From Chrysemys picta bellii (Eukaryota > Chordata > Testudines > Emydidae): a stretch of 64,000 bases of DNA. Position numbers and translations under genes: made by a program. Position 1 is the stretch's first letter. Each line of letters opens with the position of its first letter. The DNA lies in NCBI RefSeq assembly GCF_011386835.1, contig NC_088791.1, forward strand, positions 25,022,998-25,086,997, given 5' to 3'. Below are positions 24,946 through 37,862 of this stretch, one piece after another. The notes under the pieces are model-generated. The model was not told the origin of the DNA. It was given only the letters and a program-made list of their open reading frames with translations, and did not search any database.

Positions 24946-27900
24946 CTCAAACACTCACTTATCTGCCTAACTAATAGGATTCAAAGAGCTCTATCCCTCC
25001 CAGGGCCACCCTGAAAGGATACCTCTTATTAATATAAAAGTTAACTATTATGGGACAGATTCTTATCAAATGTCAATTACCATAGATCCAGAGTTATACC
25101 AATTCACTCCATCTGAGAATCTGGCCCTATTGTTATTAATACAATGTAGCGTCATAGAGTTATAACGATAACATTTATTAAGGCTAGATACAAAGCATAG
25201 GACACATGCAATAAAATGGACTCTTCACGTACACTTTACTGAACCTGCCTAATAGGACATTGCTCAAGCTACTGGAATGCTTTGTGGTGGAGAGAGATAA
25301 GGAGGGGCTGATTTCTGTAATCAATGGAACTACTCAGTGTGAAAAGGGTGGCAGAATCAGACCATTAGTGATAATAGCTCAACTTCTGCTCCAACTTCTG
25401 TGGTGATGACTTAACATTATGCCCTTGTATGCCAAAAGCCCCTGGCAGGATCTCACTTTCCTAGGTAATCAGAATCTGTAGCTTCCACGGACTTCAAGTG
25501 AAGTTGTGGATTCTCAATACTTCTAAAAATCAAGCCCCATGAGAATATTTGCTACCTAGTTTGCGGGTTGCAGACTAAACTGAGCCCTTTCCCTGTGTCC
25601 AAAAAGACCATTTGAACTGCTTTTTCCCCCACTTGCCAAAACTGTTTTCTGAGAAAATTAATGACAGTTCCCCCTTTTTGAGCCCTTCCAATGTATTTAT
25701 CTGTATCAATCTGATAAAATAAATGCAAGTAAAAAAAGTACTGGGAAGAGTCCTATAATCTCACAATGGAAAGTGATTGTGCAAAGTATATTCACAACAT
25801 TTTATGGTCAAGCATTTATAACATTCTTCATACTATCTCAAATGAACTTTTTTGTTAAATTCAGTAGGATCCTCAAAATTAATACTGTAACAAAACAATA
25901 GCCAGTCAGCCAGGTATGACTCCATAGTTATCACTTTGCTGTACATCATGGCTAACAGGAACTTCATGGTGGCAGATGGGAAAAAACAATACTCCTGTTC
26001 CAAAACCCAGGTCACTAGTCACTGGAGTTAATGGAAAATTTCCTGTAGGTAATAGGGTGTATGACCCACAGTAGCGTGGTCGTGATTCTCTCTAGTAGAG
26101 GGCACTAATATGCATATATACTACACAGTTAATTACAATACATTTTTAATTATAAAGAATTAATTAAAAGGTAGTCTCAGAAGTGCAGTGAGAAATATTT
26201 CAAATGCAACCCTTCAGGAGACAGTAAAGAGCAGAGTCAAAGTGATCAAATTCCCTAGAACAAAAATGTGTAGCTACTGGAAATTTAGCATTAATTGAAG
26301 TGCTTCAAGAGTAGATGAAGAGGAGGGTCAGATGTTGAGATGAGAAATTAATTCATTAAAACAGTAAGTGTATCAAACCTCTGTGAACTTGAGCAGTTCC
26401 CAGATCATGTCCATTTAAAAAAAAGTGTCACAAGTTTGTCATAGTGATAAAATGAAGAGAAATAATCCCTTTCAATGCTCAGATTAAGTAAAGGATCTTG
26501 AAACTGTGGTAAAATAAACAAACTGAAAAGGATACAAGATAACACTCCAATCAGTAATGGAAGCAGGTTACCAATCATTTAGATCCACTAAAATTTTAAT
26601 AGGGAAGCATTAGCAACCATCCATTTTTTACACCACATATTTATTCGGACAAAGTGATTAATGGGTTTGAGCAAGAGCGCAAAGCGTACTAACAGTATGA
26701 AAGTATTAACTAGATGATATACCACGGTATTACACAAAGCATGGCTTGGATCAATATTTAAATGTATGCAGTAAAAATGTTAATGTATTCATTTTAAGCC
26801 AACCAAGATAGAATTAAAACCCTTCAGTGAAATAGGTCAGGAAGGGAATAGTCTGTAGTGTCAAATAGTCATTGCCTCTAGTTTTATTCTTTCAAATAAA
26901 GTGCTGTGTTTTATGGTTAATTGGGAGAGTCAGTGCCTAGAAAAAGAACAATCCAAGGAATAGTCTCATTGGGCATAACCATCAGGGTGATAGAGGGACT
27001 GAATATTTTCTACATTTAATTATGGTTTTCTCTTTATTTTTTCCTTCACTCTGCCAGACTGGACTATAAGGTTTCACCATTTGGAAGTGTAACATTAATA
27101 GTGCAATGCTAACATTCTCCTTAGTCTTAATTCCCAGTTAAAATTCTGTTGTACAACAAACAAATTACTGTAGATCCTGGAAGAACAACTACTTGGTCAT
27201 ATGTAGTAGTGTGAGTTTTAAGTGCCATTCTATTGTAAATTGATCAAATAGATTGTAACCTTATCTATAACAATGCAGCACATGTTATTAATTATTAATT
27301 TTGTGATGATGGTGTTTATTATTATTATTATTCCAGTGCCACAGGTGTTGGGCCTATGGGCCCTGATTCTCAGGTCTCGCATTTGGGACAGGACCCAAGG
27401 ACAGTGAGGAAGAGATGGCTTTATGGCACCTTTGCTGCTCCCTAATTCTGGGACCAGCGTAAATTAGAAGAATGTGAAGGCTTTTGTCATTTATATCTAG
27501 CTGCCCAGGGCCCTACAGGACCATTCTAGCACCAGAAATAGCCAGAGCTGCTCCAGTCAAATCCCTTTTCCCCAGTCACATCCCTTATGATGAGGGCTCA
27601 AGGGAGGATTCCCACTATGCTGTTCCTGTATAGCCAGTTAGGTCTACGTTACAGACCCTTTGCCTCAGCAAGGTGTCATGAAGGGACCAGTGTACCCCAG
27701 AATCAGACCTATGGTTCTTGTTCCAAGCAGTTTATAATCTGAGTTGCATTTTCTCATGAAAATCTTTATAAGAATGATCTTTGGTGCTGTTTGTTTCCCA
27801 GCCGTATCTTTGTTTTGTAGAAATCAATCAAATGCTCTAAGGACTATTTTCTACTCTTGATCTCTGCACAGAAGGAGGGCAGGATATAGCCTTAATTCAG

Positions 27901-28352
27901 GAACAGAATTGTTATTATATAGTTTCCGGGCAATCTTTAGACCTGTCCTGAGTATATTCTTGGACAAGTTGGTACTTGCTAAAACACCCAGCAGTCATGG
28001 CACATTTCTTCTATGCAGTGAAAATCATAGAAATTTTCTCTTTCTCTCTCTTCTTTGGCAAATCATTGCTTGGAATGTTATTTAATTCAGCGCAGGATTA
28101 TCTTTCACTATATCACTATTCTTAGATGGGGACAGAGCTGGACTGGAGGCAGGATGTCAAGGGTAGAGTGAAAGAGATTACACTGGGGCAAAGCAGAGTA
28201 ATTCACAAAGTCAGCCATGTTTTAAATTCAGGTAAATGAAAAATGTATAAACAAATAACCCTGTTTGACCTATTTATCTAGGAGCAAATCCTTTACCCGT
28301 GCTGAGCTCAAAGGACCAGGCTGGGCTCTGGACAGATGTACATAGGACAGGT

Positions 28353-28544
28353 TTCAGAGTAGCAGCCGTGTTAGTCTGTATCCGCAAAAAGAACAGGAGT
28401 ACTTGTGGCACCTTAGAGACTAACAAATTTATTAGAGCATAAGCTTTCGTGGACTACAGCCCACTTCTTCGGATGTAGTCCACGAAAGCTTATGCTCTAA
28501 TAAATTTGTCAGTCTCTAAGGTGCCACAAGTACTCCTGTACTTC
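28353..28544. mobile_element. Penelope-like fold-back insertion, 192 bp, with 15-bp duplication
   Basis: Flanked by GTACATAGGACAGGT on both sides (28338-28352 and 28545-28559). The insert starts TTCAGAGTAGCAGCCGTGTT, the terminal sequence seen at the 2.4 kb Penelope element. It consists of two 3' tails in inverted orientation: a 64-base arm (28395-28458) and its near-perfect inverse (28474-28537), with a 15-base loop. The full unit, without internal sequence, is a dead copy able to form a long hairpin. Confidence 0.92.
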
Positions 28545-28971
28545 GTACATAGGACAGGTAAAAGACAGTAGAGCCTATTCCAGTCTTAGGAGCAATTCTG
28601 CCCCTCTGCCAGTCACTTCGCTTATACCTGACCTTCTCTTTGTCCTTCCTGCTGTTATACAGAGAGCCCCAGTAGCATTTAGCTCAACATTATGCTGGAG
28701 TGTGCATTGCCTGCATAGAACCCCAGAAACTTCTCGAGAGAGCAGCAGAACCACACCGGTACACTTCTCCTTAGGGAGATGTACCTAGCCACATAAGCTA
28801 CGGGCAGGATTTGCCCTTTAATTAGAAGTTTCTGAAGCTTGAAAGCATTGTTTGGTGAATGCAAACAAGTCAATTTCTCAGGTCTACAAAATCTAAAGTG
28901 AAGTTCATTACACGTGGAACTGGGTGGGAAATACTTCCCCCGCCCCATGAAAAATTTAGATGAAAATTAAA

Positions 28972-29200
28972 GTGTCTTTTTGTTGACATTTTTTCTAATT
29001 TTGGTCAAGAACCTGAAAACCCAAAACCTTAATATTTTTTCAGTTTTCTGCATCTGAAAACTGAACATTCTTTTTAAAACTGAAAAGATTTTGTTTTTTG
29101 GTCAAAAAAACCTCATTTTTTACAAAATCTTAATCTTTTGGTGAAAATTTCCTTTTAATTGAAGAAGCATTTTCCATCAAAAAAAAATAATCAGTGTCAG
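28972..29200. repeat. Decayed repeat related to 60765-61169
   Basis: Runs such as GAAAATTTCCTTTTAATTGA, 'CATTTTTTACAAAATC' and 'TTTTTTGGTCAAAAAAAC' resemble the inner ends of the ACTGGTYRAAA-type non-autonomous transposon at 60765-61169. Boundaries are not clear. Confidence 0.4.
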
Positions 29201-29584
29201 TGGAAAATCTTTAATCAATTCTATTCAATTGTAAAATCTAGTCTCTGGAGAAAAAGAGTATAATTTTTGTTTATTCTTAGGAAGATAGCCAATGTAATTA
29301 ATCAAAAATCTGTGAACTGAAGTAATAGTTTTTCAAACAATTCTGTGTCATTTTCCCTGTCAGTTAAATGTTTGGAGACCATAAATATGGTTTCTCATTT
29401 TCATTTTAGACTGAAAGCCACCAACTAACAAATACTGATTCTAATTTTATTATGAACAACTTCCAAAAAGAAATACTGATAAAAACAGAGGGTGGAATCC
29501 TGGCTCCACTGAAGTCTATAGAAGAACTCCCATTGACCCCCCAGGAGTTCACCAAAACACGGTAATGTTTCCTTGACAGATCCT

Positions 29585-29660
29585 GATCCTGCAAACTCAC
29601 ACACATGAGCAGTCCCACTCATTCCAAATGGACTAGTCATCTGTACGTTTGCAGGACTGG
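29585..29660. repeat. Decayed palindromic repeat (ATCCTGCAAAC ends)
   Basis: GATCCTGCAAACTC at the left, and CGTTTGCAGGAC at the right, are inverted. The middle has 'ACATGAGCAGTCCCA' and 'GACTAGTCAT'. It looks like an old palindromic MITE; compare 34360-34525. Confidence 0.55.
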
Positions 29661-32600
29661 GCCCACATATATTAACGAAAGTGGTGTGGGAAGCATTCTG
29701 CATGCTCTGTGCTCCAAAGATATTGAATGGCCAGGGGAGCAATGAAGCCTGAGAATAACAGTGAAGAATTTCCAATAACATTAGCAATCTCTTTTGTCTC
29801 ACTTAAGCTTTTAAAATTGTTTCATTATTTTTTTTAATTTGTATGTTTGTCATTTGCCGTGAACAACCAATTTTAGCTTCAAACTATGTAGAGAAACCTA
29901 GTTTTGCAGATTAAAAGGCAAACAACCAGCCAAAATATAAACTCTTAAAATAAGTAAAAATCGAAATGGAAAATTAGATTCTTTGCTCATAAATCACAAG
30001 TATGTTCCACTGTGTAATCACATTGCAGGTGGTTTTCATTGCTGTTTTCAAAGATATCCAGGCAGGGATAGATAGACATCTTACACTTCAGATTTTCAGC
30101 TCTCTTAAAAGCTTGGAGATTTGTCAGAGGTGAATCTTTCTCCTCGGTTTGTATCCTGAGGCACCTTGCTACCCACTAAGAAGTACAGGTGAAGTGGGGG
30201 CACAAAGCTTAGTCTCAGATCTCACACACGCAGGTTCATCAGTCAGTCAATAACGCTGTTCTTTATCTCAAAACCCCAAGGAGTTCAAAGAAACTCTAAG
30301 TCCGAAGTAAACTTTTTTATAATGCTGTTTTCTGTAGTCATTCAGAAGCTTATCTTGGATTTTATAGGTGTCAGTTAAGCCTGCATTTTGTGAGAAACCA
30401 GAGACCTCTGTCTGTCGTCTCTTATTTAGGGTCTGTTTTAAAACGTGTTATAAATCTAATAGTCATGGGCACATAGTGATATGTCTTCATGTTTCACTGA
30501 CAACTCCTTTGATGCTGTACTGGAATAAGAAAACCATCACAAAACCCATTTAGGGCCTTTTTACGTATTCTTTTCTTTACAAAAATGTTTTTGGTAATTC
30601 TGTACTGAATCATTATTTACATTTTATAATTATGCTGATTCTCATAAAATTGTGCCTGGCACAGTAACGTTGACTCAAGCATCACCACTTCTCCAATTTC
30701 TCTGGAAATAGTTAATAATACTTATTGTCCACACATAGTTTACTGGAAACTCTTTCTAAAGAAATCAATATGTTAGATGCTTTACAGAGAATGAACAAGC
30801 TCCATTCTTGGAAGAATTTGCAGCCCAAATACACACATACACAGAAAAACAGGAGTGCCCAAGACAACAAAATGGAGTGGGTGACTGATTACATTCAGCA
30901 TGTGTTGGTTCCACAATTTTTTGTATAGAATTTTGCCCACACTTTACAATAGGGAGAATTAAGAGCTATAGGCCTTTTGGGAGGGATTTATTGTGAGGAG
31001 ACCGCTCTGCAATAGCTACACTCTTTTTTTAGCGTGCCTATCACAGGACTTTGGGGGATCAACAGACCCAAATACCAGTCAAACTGATCTTTTTTTATTT
31101 GAAGAAACTTTATGAAGAAGCCTCACTTGCAGTAACAAGGAAATAATAAAAGATAAGTTGGAGGCCAAGGCCTTCTGTGCACAGGTTCAGCAAGCATTAT
31201 GGGGTTGTTACTGAATTTAAGTTAATTCAGTAAAAATAACATTACAGATTTTTACATTTATTATAGTCTCCAAATTAAAACCTGATATGCTGGGGCCTGT
31301 TGGTTGAATGAAAACTCTCACCTATAGCGAATTGAGGACACAATAAATATTCATGTGATCAACTGTATAACATATTAGAAAGGACAGCTGGCTCAGGAGA
31401 GCTCATTTACTTGGTTTAGTTTCTGTTTCCATTTACATTAAGAAAATACTGCAAGAAGTTATTATCTGCCAGAGGATTTAATAGAAACAGTAGAGGTTTG
31501 ATTTTTTTCCCCTTCATGTGATCACTTCTGATGTTTAACTATTGTACATGAAAAAAATGTGAGACAATAGCCTAGTGGCTTTTTATACAATGCTATTTCA
31601 ACTGTCGGGGGGGAATAGAGAGGATATGAGAGAACATTGCATGTATAGATGTGAGAAACATTACTTGTTGGTAACACCTGCTTGTAATGTTCAGCTGTTT
31701 CTAGCGGGCATGCTGAGAAATTACTTGGAGCTCAGTATGGCTCTTGTGAATCTGAGTCAGGAGAAATTATTTTTGTTTATAAAGAGAGCAAGAGATGGAA
31801 AGAGAAGAGGGAAAGGCAGCATTTTATTTAGCACCAAGGGTCTATTCTTGCCTTGTATATGCACATCAAGCTGAAGCAAGCATATGGATCATAGCGTATA
31901 ACCAACTCCTGGATTTTTTTTGCCCTTTCTAAAACGTGAAATTTAAAAAAATCTTTTGTGGCAGAGGTACAAAAACTTGGCTTTGGACTAGTTTTATCTT
32001 TAAAATATAGAAATATTACTAAGTGTCTTTAAAAATAAAATCATTTACAGAGAGCTGTAAATAAATTAGTTAACTAAATCAGATCTTCCACACTTTTTAA
32101 TCAGTGTTATGTTAAAAATGTGTCCCATCCCTTTGACTCCTAAATTCAGAATTCAAGCCCTATCTTGATTTTCCTTAAATATGGTTGGTGCTAGTCATCA
32201 CACTGTGCCAGGACAGACATCGAGCACTGGTGTAGCAGTGGGTCCTAGGCCAAATTGTATTCCTAATGCAAATGCTTCAGGCACCCCTTCATTGGCCAAC
32301 TTCACAAATTCTGCAACCATTGCAGAGATGCCACCCTCTCTAATTTTTTCATAATCATCCTGATTTTAATGTAATTATGAAATTAGTAATTCGGGTTTAA
32401 ATCTACTAATTTTGCAAGCTGAAGCATGTGCGCACACACACATATGTAAAACAATATGTGTGTGTCACTCACCATCACTCAGGTCCAACAAACACAGCAA
32501 ATAGGGTGGCTGCTGGGGCTTTCTTCTCCACTGCCCCTGTGGCACATGCAGAGACTGCACAGTGAGGGTCTGATAGTAGGCAAGCCATGGAAAATTTGAA

Positions 32601-34359
32601 TGGGGTTAAAATGCTTTTGGATTCACTGCCCAAGCCACAGGCTGCATGTTGCATTCTAGCTACATGTGGACCGTGCTGGACTGCATTAATGCACTCTAGA
32701 TACCTAGAGTGTGCCAGCAGGATCCATGGGGGCAGTTGGAGCGCAACACACAACCTGTGGCTTTTGCTGTGAATCCAGCACCACAGAACCCTGCTGGCAA
32801 TAGCCGCAGCTTGCCGCTTATCAGACTCTCACTGCGCAGTCGGGGGGGAGAGAAGCTGGAGGAGCAGGAAGAGGCAGCGGTGGCAGAGGAGAGAGGGTAT
32901 GCAATAGAGGAGAAGGATTATCCCAAGAAGGAGGTCCAGCCCCATGACTGGCCAAGGTAATTAAAGGCTAAGGAGTATAGGAGGGCAGCTTTCCTAGGGC
33001 GGTTCCTCCCTGTCTCCCTGTTTGGGGATGGGAGTCAGGGGCACAAAGAGGGGGGATGGGCCCACTGCAGGCTCCCAGGAGTCAAGTCTTCAAGCAGGCA
33101 CTGAGTTTTACAAAAGGGGCAGCAGAAAGGTCAGGTCCCTTGTGAGCACATTTGCCAGCATCCACTTCTGTAAGATTGCTATGCTGTAAGAGTGCAAGCT
33201 TCCCCTCCTCTTTGGGATCTGGGGTTAAGGCTTCACTCACTGGGTGGACAATTTTTTTTAATGGGACAGCAAAATATGATTTTTTTCACTAACCCCAATC
33301 AGCATGATAAAGGGCATGTAGGTGGATTTTGTGCCCAGGGTAGTGAATTTTCACAGTAATTGTGCAAAGCTGCTAAGTTGGCACTATTAATATTTTACTG
33401 GTTACAAATGTATTTGATATTTAGTATTTACTCAGAACCCTTTTTGATAGACCCTCTATCACGGACACTAAATAGAATGTAATGTAAATACATTAAAAAT
33501 TGTAGGTTGCTCTAGGCATGTAGTTGCTAATTGTAGTTTGTCTTGTTCACTGAACTAGTTCTATTTTGTAATGGTTCACTTAATTACAGTATGTGACTTT
33601 ATTTTTAAAGGGAGATTTGTTTGATAGGAACCTCGTTGCTGGCATGGTACCACATCTAAAGTACCAGCTGCTTATTCTTTGTTTTATTGTTTGCCTATTT
33701 GGTTATGTAATTTTCCTATGTTACTACAATTTTCTTAAACTTTTACAGACTTTCAGCAACTGCATCTCACAATGCCAATTTTCTGCCAATGTCACCAAAA
33801 GCAATAATTTTCTGCCATAACAGATTTGTAAAATGAAAACTGAACTTTTTTTCTAATCCAAGTCTGGTTGAATTAGCCTGTTTTGCTGAGGGTTACCTGC
33901 AGCAAATGGGCAAGGTAGTTAGAGCAAAGGAAGTTAAGAGAGAGAAATGGCAATAGCCAAAATAAAAGGACAACTATCAAACTCAACAAATAATCCTTAC
34001 TAGCTATAATAAGATTATTCATTTTATGATATGATAAAATACATCATCTTACTTTTCATAATTCCTTTCATTTTGAAGTGCTTGGCAAATTAGGATAATT
34101 GCAGCCACCTCTAGGACAGAACATGGCAGTTGCTTAACAGGATAGAGCAACACTGCAAAATAGCATAAAGCTGCTACCCTACAAAGAGGTCTACAGGCAC
34201 ACGCTCTATTCCCTGACCAAATCATTGGGACACTGCGGGGTGGTTAAGGATCTGTGGTTTAGGATCCTTTTGCAGGATTGAGGCCTCGCTCAGGAAATAA
34301 AATAAAGTATCAGACTGAAACTGCAGGGGGAGTTTAGTTAGGATGAGTGAAATCTAAGG

Positions 34360-34525
34360 GCTAGTTCCTGCAAGGTACTGATTAGCACTCTAGCACAATT
34401 CAGTCCAACACAGCTTCAACCATGTGAGTAGTCCCATTGAAGTCTATGGAACTACTCACACAGTGAAGCACGTGCTGAAGTGCGTCACTGTATCAGAGCC
34501 AAAAACGCATCACCTTGCAGGATTG
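34360..34525. repeat. Decayed palindromic repeat (CCTGCAAGGT ends)
   Basis: CCTGCAAGGT (34367-34376) is mirrored by ACCTTGCAGG (34512-34521). Inside, 'ATGTGAGTAGTCCCATTGA' and 'CTATGGAACTACTCACA' form a second inverted pair around the centre. Probably the same old MITE family as 29585-29660, better preserved. Confidence 0.65.
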
Positions 34526-35619
34526 AGCCCTGGATGCTCAACACCACTGAGTGAAGGTAGAGGAACAGCGTGGTCTGAAAAATAAACAAACATATTAACG
34601 AGACCTGAAGAGCTTAAACACGACTATCACTTTGAAACAACTGTCACATTTTGAGAGGACTTCAGATTAATGGGGGGAAAATACACCCACCTGAAGAGAG
34701 CGAGCATATTTCATACATTATTGTTACATTAATTTCACATATTCCTAACTATTAATCATACACTGACCTATATAAAGCATATATTTCAGCATGAATTTTC
34801 ACCCATGTAGGTTATACGCTGTGGGATCTGATGACACAAATAAAGTTACTTACCCTCAAAAGAAAGCTACATAGGATCTTTTATCACTCTTTACAGTGGG
34901 ATGAGCATGTATTCATCCACATCCAAAGGGAATGAAAATAAAGTGGGGCTCTTAAAACCATGTGTCACAATATTCCCCCATGACTGCTGCAGGCTTGGAC
35001 ATCTGCAAAATATGAATTACAGTCCGGCTGCTGCAATGATGAGAGATAAGAAGACAGAATTCTCTCTTCAGAATGTGTCTCAGACTACAGAGTCACTGTG
35101 GTTCAAAAGAAAAATATTTGGAGAGTTGCTTCCACTTAATTCCTTATACAAAGGGGTGAACAGACTAGTAAAGAACTTCAAAGACAAGTGGAAACATTCA
35201 TCCCCTGCTAAAGTGTTTTGTGCACTTTTTTTTTAAGCCACAGGTTCCAAATTGTTTTGTTTGGACAAAAGTAACTATCAAGAAGTGAATCAAGAAAAAA
35301 ATAGCACTTTAACCAAAGCTTAATTAAATGGTACATATTGGAGAGAATCTTACAGAGCCTCCCCATCTGGATATCAGGTGACAAAACAATGTACCAAAGA
35401 AGCATCAAGATAGAAGCATTACATTATCAGAACAGAACTCTCACTGCCTTTTTTCTACCTTGTTAGGCAGGACACTGTTTCTAACAGCTGCTGAAAGTCA
35501 CTTTTTCCCATTCAATACATAGCACTTAAGTGTAAAAGTTTTGCAATGGTGTGTAAACCTTTAATCAAAAAAACCAAACTCACCTCTGCTTCTCCCCTCC
35601 CAATTTAGACTTATTTCTC

Positions 35620-36105
35620 ATGTCCAGTAGCCTTGTTATCTCCAGCTATGGTCTCATAAATTGAGCAGCATCAGGCCTGGTTACTGCTTGGATGGGAGAC
35701 CTACACGGAGTAGCTTAGTGAAGTTGTGTTAGTTATTCAATAAGAGGCACTCTTTCCTCTGAATCAGTACCAAACCAGTGACCCTGCATAGCTTTATGGG
35801 ACCCTGTGGTATTGACAGTATCATCTCTAGGTTAGCAATGGCAAGCACAGGAATTTTAGCCAGGGTGTTCTAGCCAAATTCCAGCCTGGATAGTCCGAGT
35901 ACTTTCTTCCTACTTAAATTCCCCAAAGGGGCTGCTTCGCTTTCTGATCTGTTGTGTACTACTATTGCTCTAGTAATGTGATACAGCTGTGGCATTCCAG
36001 GCCAGAGGTGGCCGCATTTCAGTCATGGGTTAAATTATTATTGTAGATGTAGTATATAGTTTATGAAGTGATTTGATGACAAGGTACTTTATAAATGTAA
36101 ATTAT
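35620..36105 (+). mobile_element. 5S rRNA-derived SINE (AmnSINE1-type)
   Basis: The head, 35640-35705, contains CAGGCCTGGTTACTGCTTGG followed by ATGGGAGACC. This matches the internal promoter part of 5S rRNA (GGGCCTGGTTAGTACTTGG, then ATGGGAGACC), including box C. The body is diverged. The tail 36050-36105 ('GTGATTTGATGACAAGG', 'TACTTTATAAATGTAAATTA') has the style of CR1/L2-mobilised SINE tails. 5S-headed SINEs of amniotes are old and some have been co-opted as enhancers; whether this copy is conserved cannot be judged here. Confidence 0.75.
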
Positions 36106-36343
36106 TTCACTGTCAATTTGCTGTTTTATTCCTTTTGGGTATCTAGTCTTCCATCAGTATACGCATGTGGAAGTTATGCAACTGCAACAGTGGCAGAATA
36201 AACTCTGTATTTTTGTACAAAATGTGGTTACTCATAATTCATTAGATTTTAATGTAAAGAAAGGTTTCAAACAAAGTGCCACCCTATGAGTACTTATTTC
36301 CCAAGCAACGGTGCATTCTGCAAGTACCCAAGTTCATAAAAAT

Positions 36344-36955
36344 CATAGAATCATAGATGATTAGGGTTGGAAGAGACCTCAGGAGGTCATCTAGTCCAAC
36401 TGCCTGCTCAAAGCAGGACCAACCCCAACTAAATCATCCCAGCCAGGGCTTTGTCAAGCCAGGCCTTAAAAAACCTCTAAGGATGGAGATGCCCCTACCT
36501 CCCTAGGTAACCCATTCCAGTGCTTCACCACCCTCCTAGTGAAATAGTGTTTCCTAGACCTCCCACACTGCAACTTGAGACCATTGCTTCTTGTTCTGTA
36601 ATCTGCCACCGCTGAGAACAGTCTAGCTCCATCCTCGTTGGAACCCCCCTTCAAGTAGTTGAAGGCTGCTATCAAATCCCCCCTCACTCTTCTCTTCTGT
36701 AGACTAACTAAGCCCAGTTCCCTCAGCCTCTCCTCATAAGTCATGTGCCCCAACCCCCTAATAATTTTTGTTGCCCTCCGCTGGACTCTCTCCAATTTGT
36801 CCACATCCTTTCTATTGCGGGGGGCCCAAAACTGGATGCAATACTCCAGATGTGGCCTCACCACTGCCGAATAGAGGGGAATAATCACTTCCCACAATCT
36901 GCTGGAAATGCTCCTACTAATGCAGCCCAATATGCCGTTAGCCTTCTTCTTCTAA
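36344..36955 (-). mobile_element. CR1 LINE, 5'-truncated, with ORF2 C-terminus
   Basis: Read on the minus strand, the copy starts inside ORF2 near 36955, and 36930-36466 encodes 154 in-frame residues. These are the reverse-transcriptase C-terminal region and the CR1 tail ([20 protein letters not shown], then [14 protein letters not shown] and [13 protein letters not shown]). It ends in the 3' tail whose complement is ATCATAGAATCATAGATGA at 36344. The open frame suggests a relatively young, but truncated, copy. Confidence 0.93.
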
Positions 36956-37862
36956 TTGTGTCAGTATTACTAAAGCTATAGCTAAATTTGTATTTTTGAT
37001 TGAAGCATAATGTTAAAGAAGCATGCAGTCTGACTGTGGATTGAGTTTCAGAGTAGTTACCTGTATCTTCAGTTCAGAAAATTAATGATTTGCTGCATTT
37101 CAGAAAGGGCTCGAATGGCATGAATAGTGTTTTCTTCAATAATAGAAACAAAAGTTGTATTGGGGGTTTGTGAATTGTGATTGCATAAGCGATGTGCAAG
37201 GTGAGTTTGTACAGTTACCTCGGCGAACCTTTATAAAAGGAAAGGGAATTTTAACTTTGTTTTGTGGACACTTTTATTATGAACATATCATCTGTTAACG
37301 ATTCATTTTATACTAGCAGTGAATGCTAAGATATTTGTAAAAATGTTTGTAAATGTATCTTTTTCTCTGTACAGTTCTCTTTAGTTGCTAGGATAAAAAA
37401 ATATAGATTTTAGTAAAGAAAACAACAATAAAGCAATTGTTCTTCTGTCCCAGTCTTTTTATATTATAGAACTAACATCCAAATAATGGGCCAGATCCTT
37501 AGCTGATATAAATAAACATAGCTTCATTAATTTTGTAATCTAGTCCAGTTCGTTAAAAAGTAGTTTAGGGAGGCCCAATAATAAATAGACAATCTCAATT
37601 TTAGGAATCATTGTTGGTTAAATTTGAGTTAAAAAACAAGGCACATAACGAATAGTAAATTCTGTGGTTTGGTTTGTTTCCAAGTTTTAAAACTTTTTAT
37701 TTTGCAAGTTTCAGAGTAGCAGCCGTGTTAGTCTGTATCCGCAAAAAGAACAGGAGTACTTGTGGCACCCTAGAGACTAACAAATCCATTAGAGCTCTAA
37801 TAAATTTGTTAGTCTCTAAGGTGCCACAAGTACTCCTGCTCTTTTTACAAGGGGAGATAGAT

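Noticed and set aside
35640..35712. Possible 5S rRNA gene
   Set aside because: Only the internal part resembles 5S and the rest is diverged with a SINE tail, so it is a SINE head, not a gene.
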